Source: Candidatus Gastranaerophilales bacterium (lineage in GTDB: Bacteria; Cyanobacteriota; Vampirovibrionia; Gastranaerophilales; Gastranaerophilaceae). From it: a DNA stretch of 56,424 nt. A program made the position numbers and the translations under genes. Below are positions 28,305-37,707 of this stretch, piece by piece. Below the pieces are notes generated by a model. That model saw only the letters and a program-made list of their open reading frames with translations. It did not search any database and had not been told where the DNA came from. The stretch is taken from NCBI GenBank assembly GCA_944323535.1, contig CALUSW010000004.1, forward strand, positions 1 to 56,424, in the 5' to 3' direction. The first letter of the stretch is position 1, and each line of letters begins with the position of its first letter.

Positions 28305-29840
28305 TTATTTGAGATGATAACCAATTAAACTTTTTAAGGTCTTTATATCTCCTGCCTGCTTAAGAGTTCTAATAATGTTTTTATCTTTAGCATTTTCATC
28401 AAGTTTTTGTTTTTGACGCATTAGCTCTTTTTTCTTGTCACAAGGAAGTTTTATTTGTTTTAAAATATTAAAATCCAACTCCGGAGGAACTTTACCTTCA
28501 AACCCGAGTTCTTGTATTGATGGGAATCGGGTCTGTGTTTTTGTTCCCGGCGGTAATGCTCTCTGTGCTAAATATAGTGCATATGTATAATTATCAAAAG
28601 CTTGTTTAACATCATCTTTGTAATATTTTTGAAAATGCTCTTTAAATGGTTTATATGCAATATGAATTGCATTTTTATTATCTTTCAGTTTATAACATAA
28701 ATCTTCTATTTCTTTTAATTGAAGCACATCGCTTCCTATAATTTGTATTTCACCCGAATAGCCGTTATAAACACCGTTATATGAATTGAAAAGAGGGCTT
28801 GATAAGTCAACATTAATGTGTATTGCCAGATAACCTGATTTTGATTTGTTTTTTATAAGAGGGGCATTTGCAGCTTTGGCAAGAGAAAGTAGCTGCCGTT
28901 CAGTAGCATATATATAATCAGAAAGTTTTTTCCCTTTTGGCAGTTTTCTGGGATCAGGAAGATTATTTTCAATAGATGTTATTTTCAATTCTCCTTCTTC
29001 AGCGGCTTTTTTTAATGCTTCTATAACAACCGCTGTATATTCGGGTCCGGATTCTTTCATAACTATTCTTGCGCCGACTATATCATTTGCATAATACTTA
29101 ATTCCTTTAACAGTTGTGGGATCATACGTACCAATTCCATTTGCAGCAGCTGCTTCTTCAACATCTGATAAACCGTTTATTATATCTGTAAAAATATTTT
29201 TTTGAACTGATTTATCAACAGAATCAAAATCTATTCTGTTTAATTTTGCAAAATCTTCAATTATTTCAGAAAAATAAAAAACAGCATTGCTGAAAGGTGG
29301 TGTTTTTTTGCCTTGATGAGAATATTCAAGAACTCTTTTTGCATCTTCTATAAGCATATCTCTGTCAACACCCGGCAAGGGAGTAAAACTTTTCAAAAGT
29401 TCATCAACGACTATGCTTGAAAATTTATCAACTTCCGCAGTATATTTTTTTGTATATCTTGATACTACTTTTTCTCTTATACTATGTGATTCTTTTGTAC
29501 GGGTTGAATATTTTAATACAGGAAAAGTTTTTGCTTTAGCTTCAGAATTAATTTGGGTAAAAGGTTTTAAATATTTATCCAATATGGTTTCTAAATAAAA
29601 ACGTGCAGGCTCTGCATTTTCTTCTACATTTCTGCATGTTCTTTCCGGCGGAGCATCCGCCATGCTTGCAGCGATAAGAGTCCCACGCCCTGAAAAAGAC
29701 ACGGTATCTTTTTCCAAAGGTGCCAAATTACTATATAACGGCCTTGTTTTAATATCACCGGCAGTCATATAATTTTTTATAATATTATTTGTAAAATTAT
29801 TAAGAGTTATATTCATTTTTCCAAATAATATAAAACCCAT
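28305..29840 (-). CDS. RelA/SpoT-fold (p)ppGpp-synthetase-like protein
   Basis: 511 residues; ATG at 29840, with an in-frame ATG at 29816 also plausible. The core resembles a RelA/SpoT synthetase domain: SIREKVVSRYTKK (about 120), YYANDIVGARIVM with D253 at the metal-binding Asp position, SKSGYLAIHI with Y337, and GEIQIIGSDVLQLKEIEDLCYK with E364 at the catalytic Glu position. The order matches (p)ppGpp synthetases and ToxSAS-type relatives. There is no HD hydrolase, TGS or ACT domain, so it is not a long RSH protein. A 100-residue N-terminus includes TVSFSG, like NVSFK in 467-1486. It may make alarmone, modify another nucleotide or RNA, or be inactive. Confidence 0.65.
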   Translation of the reverse strand: MGFILFGKMNITLNNFTNNIIKNYMTAGDIKTRPLYSNLAPLEKDTVSFSGRGTLIAASMADAPPERTCRNVEENAEPARFYLETILDKYLKPFTQINSEAKAKTFPVLKYSTRTKESHSIREKVVSRYTKKYTAEVDKFSSIVVDELLKSFTPLPGVDRDMLIEDAKRVLEYSHQGKKTPPFSNAVFYFSEIIEDFAKLNRIDFDSVDKSVQKNIFTDIINGLSDVEEAAAANGIGTYDPTTVKGIKYYANDIVGARIVMKESGPEYTAVVIEALKKAAEEGELKITSIENNLPDPRKLPKGKKLSDYIYATERQLLSLAKAANAPLIKNKSKSGYLAIHINVDLSSPLFNSYNGVYNGYSGEIQIIGSDVLQLKEIEDLCYKLKDNKNAIHIAYKPFKEHFQKYYKDDVKQAFDNYTYALYLAQRALPPGTKTQTRFPSIQELGFEGKVPPELDFNILKQIKLPCDKKKELMRQKQKLDENAKDKNIIRTLKQAGDIKTLKSLIGYHLK

Positions 29841-29889
29841 AAAAATATTTTTTTACAGTAAAATGATTTTTCTTTACATAAGTTAAATG

Positions 29890-30978
29890 TTATTTTACAA
29901 CTTTTCTTAATCCATTAGGGTTATCGACATCTTTTTTCAATAACATAGCAATATCAAGAGCAAGCAACTGTAACAAAACCATATATGTAAATAATAAATC
30001 AATTTTATTGGTTTCTGGCTGGTAAATAATATTTTCCTTATAATTATTAAACTGCAAATCATTAGTAAATATATAACAATCAGAAGAATAGTTCTTTCTT
30101 ATTATATCTATAACATTTTCAGCAAAAGAACTGCTGTCATAATCGCATAAGACTAAAACTGCAGATTTTTTGTTTAATAAAGCAATATGTCCATGGAGAA
30201 ATTCTCCCATAGGGTATGCAGAAGTGTTAATATATGAAGTTTCTTTTATTTTTAACGCGCCTTCTCTCGCCAGAGGATAATATAAACCTGTAGAAAGGAG
30301 TACTATATTTTCATATTCAAATATTCTTTTTGCAATATTAAACACTGAATTACGTTTAACAAATGCTTTTTTTACTATTTTCGGAAGATTGATAAGTTCT
30401 TCAATTAAATTTGAAGATGAAATATTTTTTTCCTGCATTATTTTGGCAGCAAGAAGAAACAAACAAAATAGCTGTGTTCCGAAGGCCTTCGTAGATGCAA
30501 TTGATTTTTCTTCACCTGCATATGTAAGTATTTTATAATTTGCATTATTATATAAAGAAGAATTTTTAGTATTCGTTAAAGCAAGCGTATTTTGGGTTTT
30601 AGATTTTATCAAACTTAATGCTTTATTTGTATCGGAGGTTTCTCCTGATTGTGATATAAATACGAATAAAACATCATTATCCGCTTCAATACTATTGTGT
30701 AATACAAATTCGCTTGAATAATAGTATAATGCTTCAATACCTTTAATTTTGTTAAAAAAGAAAGACGCAATTGCAGCGCTGTGATATGATGAACCGCTTG
30801 CAATAAATATTATTTTTTTTATATTATCCGGAATATCTATATTAACTATTAATTTTTGCTTTATATATTTCCTTACAATGTGTTTTATTATGGAAGATTG
30901 TTCATATATTTCTTTTTCCATATTTGTTTTTTTATTAAAAAAAGATATATTTGAAATAAAATCTTTTAAAATACTCAT
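29890..30978 (-). CDS. GlmS-like double-SIS isomerase without glutaminase domain
   Basis: 362 residues from ATG at 30978, which follows AAAAGGG (30985-30991). Two SIS domains: FIASGSSYHSAAIA and FISQSGETSDT in the first, then LSTGLYYPLAREGALKIKETSY and MGEFLHGH in the second, ending DVDNPNGLRKVVK, close to the GlmS C-terminus. NMEKEIYEQ near the start matches the segment that joins the two GlmS halves. The N-terminal Cys glutaminase of GlmS is absent, so glutamine is not the amide donor. A ketose-aldose sugar-phosphate isomerase or deaminase-like role (AgaS/FrlB relatives) is likely. Substrate is unknown. Confidence 0.82.
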   Translation of the reverse strand: MSILKDFISNISFFNKKTNMEKEIYEQSSIIKHIVRKYIKQKLIVNIDIPDNIKKIIFIASGSSYHSAAIASFFFNKIKGIEALYYYSSEFVLHNSIEADNDVLFVFISQSGETSDTNKALSLIKSKTQNTLALTNTKNSSLYNNANYKILTYAGEEKSIASTKAFGTQLFCLFLLAAKIMQEKNISSSNLIEELINLPKIVKKAFVKRNSVFNIAKRIFEYENIVLLSTGLYYPLAREGALKIKETSYINTSAYPMGEFLHGHIALLNKKSAVLVLCDYDSSSFAENVIDIIRKNYSSDCYIFTNDLQFNNYKENIIYQPETNKIDLLFTYMVLLQLLALDIAMLLKKDVDNPNGLRKVVK

Positions 30979-31029
30979 GATAGACCCTTTTCTAATATAA
31001 AAATACCTCATGGAGCATAAAAATTATCA

Positions 31030-32508
31030 TTAATAAAATTTTCTTTTATAATCTTTTAACACATTTTTAGGACTAATAAGACCAATATCAAATAATAACT
31101 GAGTTTGAGCCTTATTATATTCTATCATATTTGAGATTAAATTAATGTTTGCCTGCACCTTTAAGTTTTGTGATGCAATAACATCAATAAATGTAGCTTC
31201 ACCGGCCTTCATATTTGCAAGCGATAAATCAAGACTTACATTGGCAGACTCAACCTCTACCTTAGATGCTTCAATTTTTTTTAGAGCATTTAAAGAATCA
31301 TAATAAGAATTTAAAATATTTTCTTTAACCTGTCTTTTTAGATTAATCAGTTCTAATTTTTTTTGTTCAACAACGGCAGTATCAGCTTTAATTTGCGTAA
31401 TGGTTCCCAAAAGCATATTTTTACCCAAATGAGCTCTAACATCTAAAGTAAGACTGTTATGACCCGACATTCCTCTTCTTTTTGTTCCTACCATACCATT
31501 TTGATATGACAATGTTATCTCGGGAATAATATCCGTATAATTAGAGCTTCTCTGGGCTCTATATGCTTCAATTTCTGCTTTTTTTGCTCTTATATCTTCT
31601 CTTGATTCAAGAGCCTGCTTATATAATGTTTCAATATCAATATCAGGATTAATAAGCTCTCTCTGGTCTACAGAAATTTCAAACGGATAAATTGCATCCA
31701 ATATATCAACCCCTATTACATTTGCAAGAGCAGCTTGAAGAAGTCTGAAAGAATTAAGAGTAGCGGTATAATCCTGCTGAGCACCGGCTAGTTCTGCCTG
31801 CGCGCGTTTAACATCATATAATGTTCCAAGTCCTGTTTCAAATCTGGCCTGAGTATATTTTAACTGTTCAAGTCTGTCATAAACATTGACCTTTTGAACC
31901 TCTATTTCCATTTTTTTTGCTAAAGTATCATAATAGGCAAGAACTGTATTTAAAAGTATTTCTTCCTTTGTATACTCCAAATTAGCTTTATTCGATTTTA
32001 AAACATTTTTTGCCTGAGCAAGATAAAAGAAATATTTTCCTTGATTAATTGTAGACCATTCAAATTTAAACAAACTCTGAATTGGCACTTCATGGGTTGT
32101 TGTTGCTACAATTCCGCCGACCAGATACTCTCCTTCAAGATTTTGAAGGTCAAAATTATAATATATATCCGGAAGAAGTTGAAATTGAGAATTTTTATAT
32201 AACCAGTATGATTCTCTCTTCACAGCGTCTTGAATTTTAATGTCATAATTTTGTTCCAGGGCAATTTTAATGCAATTTTCAAGATCCATATATACAAAAG
32301 AAACTCCAAGTTCATTTGAAATTTCTTTATCAATTATATATTGTTTTTCAATATCCGAAATACTTGCATTACCTTTTATTATTTGTGAAAAAGATTTATA
32401 ACTCTCATTTTCGCAGCATTTAGTATACTCTTCTATATATTGCGAAACATCAGCAAAACCAGATAATTGAAATATTAAAAAAAATAATAAAACAACAACA
32501 ATTCTCAT
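31030..32508 (-). CDS. TolC-like outer-membrane efflux protein
   Basis: 492 residues from the ATG at 32508 (a TTG six codons upstream is possible; neither has a clear ribosome site). An N-terminal signal peptide MRIVVVLLFFLIFQLSGFA, then the two long helical hairpins of the TolC family: YTQARFETGLGTLYDVKRAQAELAGAQQDY and, in the second repeat, ANMKAGEATFIDVIASQNLKVQA. It would form a trimeric channel across the outer membrane. No inner-membrane pump or adaptor gene is beside it, so its partners are elsewhere. It lies 61 bp after the GT2 gene on the same strand. Confidence 0.87.
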   Translation of the reverse strand: MRIVVVLLFFLIFQLSGFADVSQYIEEYTKCCENESYKSFSQIIKGNASISDIEKQYIIDKEISNELGVSFVYMDLENCIKIALEQNYDIKIQDAVKRESYWLYKNSQFQLLPDIYYNFDLQNLEGEYLVGGIVATTTHEVPIQSLFKFEWSTINQGKYFFYLAQAKNVLKSNKANLEYTKEEILLNTVLAYYDTLAKKMEIEVQKVNVYDRLEQLKYTQARFETGLGTLYDVKRAQAELAGAQQDYTATLNSFRLLQAALANVIGVDILDAIYPFEISVDQRELINPDIDIETLYKQALESREDIRAKKAEIEAYRAQRSSNYTDIIPEITLSYQNGMVGTKRRGMSGHNSLTLDVRAHLGKNMLLGTITQIKADTAVVEQKKLELINLKRQVKENILNSYYDSLNALKKIEASKVEVESANVSLDLSLANMKAGEATFIDVIASQNLKVQANINLISNMIEYNKAQTQLLFDIGLISPKNVLKDYKRKFY

Positions 32509-32569
32509 AGCAAAATTATTGTTCAAATTTAAAAAAAATTACGTTGCCCGATAAGACAGTATCAAAAGG

Positions 32570-33508
32570 CTATTTATTTTCAAGCTTTTTTGTTCGCACC
32601 TGAATATCTTCCAGAAGTTTTCTGTTTATAGCCATAAGATCTGCAATTATACCGAATAAAAACGTCTGAAATCCTGTAATTACAAGCATAGATGAAATTA
32701 TTAACGATTGAACATGCCCGTTTCCTTCATCAAGGAAATACAGAAACAGAAATCTTGCAACGAGTATAAACCCGGTTAAAAATATTGAACCTCCAATTAA
32801 TGCAAAAAATCTAAAAGGTCTATATATAATAAACATTCTTAAAATTGTAAACGAATTTTTTTGAATATATGTAAAAATATTTTTTACAAGACGAGATTTT
32901 CTGTAACATGAATTAACTCTGATAGGTACGGATATAATATGAAGTCCTTTAATTTTAGATTGAATAACAGTTTCAATTGTATATGTATAATTATCAAACA
33001 CATTAATAGACAATGCAGCTTCTCTTGAGAAAGCTCTAAAACCGCTGGGTGCATCTTCTGTCGCAGTTGAACTTAGCAGTCTTACTATCCTTGAACCTAT
33101 TTTTTGTAATAATTTTTTAAATAAAGAAAATTCTTTAATTTTAGTTATTGGTCTGGCACCGATAACTATATCTGCTTTTTTTTCAAGGATTGGCTGCACC
33201 AGCTTTTCTATATCTTCTGCATTATATTGATTATCGGCATCAGTATTCACAATAATATCAGCACCCTCTTCAAGAGCCTTTTGTATACCAGCAACAAAAG
33301 TTCTGGCTAATCCTCTATGATGAGTTGTGGTTACAATATGATTAACACCATATTCTTTTGCAATTTCAACAGTCCTGTCAGTGCTGCCGTCATCGGATAC
33401 CAAAACTTCTATTTCATCTATACCTTTGATCTTTTGAGGTAATTTCGATAATGTAACCGGTAACGATATTTCTTCATTATAGCAGGGTATTTGTATTATT
33501 AATTTCAT
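32570..33508 (-). CDS. GT2 glycosyltransferase, membrane-bound (DPM1/GtrB type)
   Basis: 312 residues from the ATG at 33508 (a TTG three codons upstream is also open). GT-A fold: MKLIIQIPCYNEEISLPVTL, VLVSDDGSTDRTVEIA and a NTDADNQYNAEDI metal motif, then two membrane helices (about 230-250 and 270-290) at the C-terminus. Proteins of this build transfer sugars to polyprenyl phosphate, making donors for periplasmic glycosylation. The divergent neighbour (33555-35261) looks like a polyprenyl-sugar-using GT39-type enzyme, so the two could act in sequence. Sugar is unknown. Confidence 0.88.
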   Translation of the reverse strand: MKLIIQIPCYNEEISLPVTLSKLPQKIKGIDEIEVLVSDDGSTDRTVEIAKEYGVNHIVTTTHHRGLARTFVAGIQKALEEGADIIVNTDADNQYNAEDIEKLVQPILEKKADIVIGARPITKIKEFSLFKKLLQKIGSRIVRLLSSTATEDAPSGFRAFSREAALSINVFDNYTYTIETVIQSKIKGLHIISVPIRVNSCYRKSRLVKNIFTYIQKNSFTILRMFIIYRPFRFFALIGGSIFLTGFILVARFLFLYFLDEGNGHVQSLIISSMLVITGFQTFLFGIIADLMAINRKLLEDIQVRTKKLENK

Positions 33509-33554
33509 ACATTCCAATCTGTTATATAATAAAATATTATATTATATAAAATAC

Positions 33555-35261
33555 ATGTATCAAATAGGAACCATGAGAAGCAATACTACTTTTAAATTAT
33601 TTATTATTTTAATCGTTGCACTTTTATTCAGACTATACTGCATAGATAAACCGGAAGGTCTGTGGAATGATGAATATGTAAGCTGGTATATTGCATCGAA
33701 AAGTTCTTTTTCAGATTTTTTATATAGAATGCTTCAAAATTGCCACATGCCTTTTTATTATTTTTATCTGAAATTTTGGATGTTTTTCTTTTCTGATACG
33801 GATTTATCACTGAGATTATCATCTGTTGTGCCGTCCATTATTAGTATTATAGTTATGTTTTTTAATGGGAAAGAGCTTAAGAATAATAATACGGGACTCA
33901 CTGCTGCTTTTTTGACTGCTATAAGCTCTTTTAGTATTTATTTTGCACAGGAGGTAAGACTATATAGCCTGCTTTTTCTTTTTACTTCATTAACTGTTTT
34001 GTTTTTTATCAGAATAATTAAATATCAATCAAAAATAGACTTCATATTGTATTTTTCCGCTAATGCAATGGTTTGTGCAACTCATACACTCGGAATAGTT
34101 TTTTCTTTTTTTAATATTATTTGTCTGTTTATTTATTTATATAAAAATAATAATGAATGTAAAGATAAAATTAAAATCATCATTTCTGCACTAAAATATA
34201 TTTCGCCGTTTATATTAGTTCTTCTTATTTTATTACCGTTTTTATTTGAAATTGCATTCTCAAAATCTTTATCACAGTTCTGGTCTAATTTTTCATATTC
34301 TAAAATTCTTTTCACTTTTGTAGATTATTTTTCACCGATACAAACCAATATAGTAAATTCACCCGATACATTTTCTACATATATATATTCGGACACACAA
34401 CTAAATTATGTATTTATACTTTTTGCATTAATTCCGTTAATTATAGGATGTATCACAGTAGTTAAATCACTTTTATCTGAAAATAAAATAATAAACTATC
34501 TTTTTCTTTCTTCATTTCTGTTTTTTATTACAATTTCACTAATATCTCTAAGCGGGAAAATTATATTAATAACAAAATATACAAGTGAAATATATCCAGT
34601 ACTTATTTTAATACTTTCTTACGGATTATTAGAATATAAAAATAAGTTTATAAAATACGGATTTATTTCTCTTTTTATCTCAATAAATTTAATTTATTTA
34701 ATTATCTCCCCTGATGCAGCGCCAAGAAGAACACGTCCGGAAGGACATTTAGCAGTTGTACAGCTTTTAAATAATTCAAGACTTAAATACAGTGATAATG
34801 TGCTTTTGACATATTATGATGTTGATAAATTTGAGAGATATTTACCTTCAAAAAATAAATACAGATTTTATTCAATAAATAAATTTAATTTCAATTATTT
34901 CATGTTTAACAATGAAGATTACGTGCAAACTATCAAACAGGGAAAGAATTTATATAAAAGTTATTTTGCCCAATTCCCGAATCCGGTGATAATGAAATAT
35001 TCAAATGATTACTTTATAAGGAACATGAAAAAAGGAGAAAAAATAGGAATTATATTTTTAAATACCGTATCTTTTCTTTCTAATGATAACATACAGGATA
35101 TATTAAAAGATGAAAAAAGATATAAATATACTCCATTTATATTCCTTGTATTTTCAACATTAAGAAATAATTTACTGCTATCATTCAAAGATGATTATAA
35201 GATAGATAGTATAACCGGTTCCGGAGATTGGACGCTTTTTGTATTTGAAAAAACACATTAA
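33555..35261 (+). CDS. GT39-like multi-spanning membrane glycosyltransferase
   Basis: 568 residues with about ten predicted membrane helices. Near the N-terminus RLYCIDKPEGLWNDEYVSWYIA carries the Asp-Glu pair in the first external loop typical of PMT/ArnT enzymes (GT-C fold), followed by QEVRLYSLLFL. The C-terminal ~180 residues lie outside the membrane. It would transfer a sugar from a polyprenyl-phosphate donor on the periplasmic face. An internal ATG at 33573 with AGGA just upstream is an alternative start. The last 30 residues run almost to the convergent recG, leaving 15 bp. Substrate is unknown. Confidence 0.8.
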   Translation: MYQIGTMRSNTTFKLFIILIVALLFRLYCIDKPEGLWNDEYVSWYIASKSSFSDFLYRMLQNCHMPFYYFYLKFWMFFFSDTDLSLRLSSVVPSIISIIVMFFNGKELKNNNTGLTAAFLTAISSFSIYFAQEVRLYSLLFLFTSLTVLFFIRIIKYQSKIDFILYFSANAMVCATHTLGIVFSFFNIICLFIYLYKNNNECKDKIKIIISALKYISPFILVLLILLPFLFEIAFSKSLSQFWSNFSYSKILFTFVDYFSPIQTNIVNSPDTFSTYIYSDTQLNYVFILFALIPLIIGCITVVKSLLSENKIINYLFLSSFLFFITISLISLSGKIILITKYTSEIYPVLILILSYGLLEYKNKFIKYGFISLFISINLIYLIISPDAAPRRTRPEGHLAVVQLLNNSRLKYSDNVLLTYYDVDKFERYLPSKNKYRFYSINKFNFNYFMFNNEDYVQTIKQGKNLYKSYFAQFPNPVIMKYSNDYFIRNMKKGEKIGIIFLNTVSFLSNDNIQDILKDEKRYKYTPFIFLVFSTLRNNLLLSFKDDYKIDSITGSGDWTLFVFEKTH

Positions 35262-35276
35262 TTATAATTGTGCGAA

Positions 35277-37706
35277 TTAATCAGGATTCATCATGTCAGA
35301 AAGAGAGCTTAAACTAGAATTAATGTAATTTTTTAACGGAAGAGGGAAATCGTTAACGGAATGAGATAATAAATACTCACCGGCATCCTCTCGTGCCATT
35401 TCAAGAATATATATATCTTTTGTCAAGTCTGCAAGATGAAGTTCTAAAAGTCCGCTTTGTTTCACTCCCAGAAATTCTCCCGGACCTCTTATTTCCAAAT
35501 CTTTTTCGGCAATAATAAAACCATTGTTAGTTTGAACTAACACATTTAATCGATGTTGTGTTTCCTCATTTTTAGAAGAAGAAACAAGAACACAATAAGA
35601 TTGAACAGAACTTCTTCCAACTCTTCCTCTAAGCTGATGAAGCTGCGAAAGTCCAAATCGCTCGGCATTTTCTATAACAATTACAGTAGCATTAGGAACA
35701 TCTACTCCGACTTCAACAACTGTAGTACATACAAGCACGTCATATTCTTTATTTTTAAAATCACTCATTACTTTATCTTTTTCATCAGTTTTCATTTTCC
35801 CATGCAATAAACCGACTTTTAGATCTGAAAAATATCCGTTTTTAAGATTTTCGGCTTCTTTTGCAGCTGCTTTAGCCGATAAAGTTTCAGACTCTTCTAT
35901 TAACGGAAATACAATATAAGCTTGATGTCCCTTTTTTACCTCATCTTTAATTAAATCAAGAGCTTTTTTTCTTTGCCCTACAGAAATAAGTGAAGTTTTA
36001 ACAGGTTTTCTGCCTTTAGGAAGTTCATCAATTACTGTTAAATCCAAATCACCATGAACAGTTAAAGCAAGAGTTCTTGGAATTGGAGTTGCTGTCATTG
36101 TAAGCATTTGCGGTATTTCTGCTTTTGTTTTAAGAATGTTTCTTTGCTTTACTCCGAATCTGTGCTGTTCATCTATTACAATTGCACCTAAATTTTTAAA
36201 TTCAATATTATCTTGTATCAAAGAATGAGTCCCGACGGCAATATTAATCTGTCCGTTTCTTAAATCTTTTTCAAGCTGAGTACGCAGCTTCTTTGAATTT
36301 GACGAAGTAAACAGTGCAACATTTATGCCAAGAGGTGTAAGCCACCTGACAAAATTATTAAAATGCTGCTGTGCTAATATTTCTGTTGGCGCCATTATCG
36401 CAGTCTGAAATCCGTTTTCAATGGCAGCAAGAAGCATTATACAGGCCACTACGGTTTTACCGCTTCCTACATCTCCCTGTAATAGCCTTTGCATGGGTCT
36501 AGTTGAGTTAATATCATTCAATATCTCGTTAACGGCACGTTTTTGGGCATCAGTAAGTTTAAAAGGAAGATTTTTTATAAAAGTCATAACCAAACCGTCA
36601 TCTTTAATATTTAAAGATACCGTTTTATATGACTTTGTATTATGTTCTTTCATTAATAATAATTTTACCTGCAGAAGAAAGAGTTCTTCATAAACAAGAG
36701 TAAAACGAGCTTTTTCAAGCTGTTCCTGGCTATCAGGGAAGTGAATAATTTGAAGTGCATTTTTTCTGTCAAGTAAATCATGTTTTAACATTAATTCTTT
36801 GGGAATTAGATTATAAATTTTATTTTTATAGGTTTCCAAAGCATAATTTATAACTTTTCTAAGCGCCTTTATATTTAGATTTTCTACAAGAGGATAAATC
36901 GGAACTATTCTTCCCAAATTTAGATTTGAACTGTCGGTATTATTATCTCCTGCTACTTGGAACTGCGGTTTATCTATAGTGATTTTTTTTGAAAATTTAT
37001 CAAATTTAGCAGTGCCGGATACAAAAATATTAGCATATTTAGGAAATTGGGATTTATATCTTTCTATAGAGTATCTGTTGATTTTTGAATAAAAGAAATT
37101 AAGATCAAGAAAGCCTGACTCATCAGTAATAGTAACTTTTATTATTGTCAAACTATTCTTCGTTGTATAAGTATTCACAGAAGATATCCGCCCGTATATA
37201 GTCACATTTTCGCCTAATTTAAGGTTTTTAATAAGACACCTTGAAGAATAATCTATGTATCGTTTCGGATAATAACTAATTAAATCAAATACGGAAAAAA
37301 TTCCCGCTTTATTAAGAATATATCCGAACTTAGGACCGACACCTTTTAAGCTGACGACATCTGTATCAAATAATTCTTCATCTAAGGGTATTTCTGGATT
37401 CTTTTCTTTTGGTGAACTTTCCTCTTTTAAAACGGTCATTTCTGCTTTTAACAGAGCAGCTAATCTTGAAATTGTTTTTTTTCGCTGAAAAATATTCTCT
37501 TGAGGATAATGTTCAAAAGCCTCAATTATAGGAAGCCATTTTATGTTTTTTCCGGAATTAATATATATTTTCTTAAGATTTTTAAGAATAAATCCGGCAA
37601 AAGAAGATTCTTTTCCCATAATATTTATGAATTTATATTTTTCTTCAACCTGAATGGCTCGTCTTATCTGTTCTATATCAATATTTTTCAAATTATTTTT
37701 ATTCAC
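35277..37706 (-). CDS. recG: ATP-dependent DNA helicase RecG
   Basis: 809 residues. The wedge/OB domain (GLGENVTIYGRI) follows an N-terminal region of about 150 residues. The helicase core has DAQKRAVNEI, Walker A QGDVGSGKTVVA, DEQHRFG, MTATPIPRTLAL, LHGKMKTDEKD, TTVVEVGVDVPNA, and RFGLSQLHQLRGRVGRS. It reverses stalled replication forks and processes recombination intermediates. The start is GTG at 37706, with AAGGA just upstream inside the preceding gene, whose stop is two bases away, so translation is probably coupled to the cyclase. The N-terminus is somewhat longer than E. coli RecG (693 residues). Confidence 0.95.
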   Translation of the reverse strand: MNKNNLKNIDIEQIRRAIQVEEKYKFINIMGKESSFAGFILKNLKKIYINSGKNIKWLPIIEAFEHYPQENIFQRKKTISRLAALLKAEMTVLKEESSPKEKNPEIPLDEELFDTDVVSLKGVGPKFGYILNKAGIFSVFDLISYYPKRYIDYSSRCLIKNLKLGENVTIYGRISSVNTYTTKNSLTIIKVTITDESGFLDLNFFYSKINRYSIERYKSQFPKYANIFVSGTAKFDKFSKKITIDKPQFQVAGDNNTDSSNLNLGRIVPIYPLVENLNIKALRKVINYALETYKNKIYNLIPKELMLKHDLLDRKNALQIIHFPDSQEQLEKARFTLVYEELFLLQVKLLLMKEHNTKSYKTVSLNIKDDGLVMTFIKNLPFKLTDAQKRAVNEILNDINSTRPMQRLLQGDVGSGKTVVACIMLLAAIENGFQTAIMAPTEILAQQHFNNFVRWLTPLGINVALFTSSNSKKLRTQLEKDLRNGQINIAVGTHSLIQDNIEFKNLGAIVIDEQHRFGVKQRNILKTKAEIPQMLTMTATPIPRTLALTVHGDLDLTVIDELPKGRKPVKTSLISVGQRKKALDLIKDEVKKGHQAYIVFPLIEESETLSAKAAAKEAENLKNGYFSDLKVGLLHGKMKTDEKDKVMSDFKNKEYDVLVCTTVVEVGVDVPNATVIVIENAERFGLSQLHQLRGRVGRSSVQSYCVLVSSSKNEETQHRLNVLVQTNNGFIIAEKDLEIRGPGEFLGVKQSGLLELHLADLTKDIYILEMAREDAGEYLLSHSVNDFPLPLKNYINSSLSSLSDMMNPD

Positions 37707-37707
37707 A

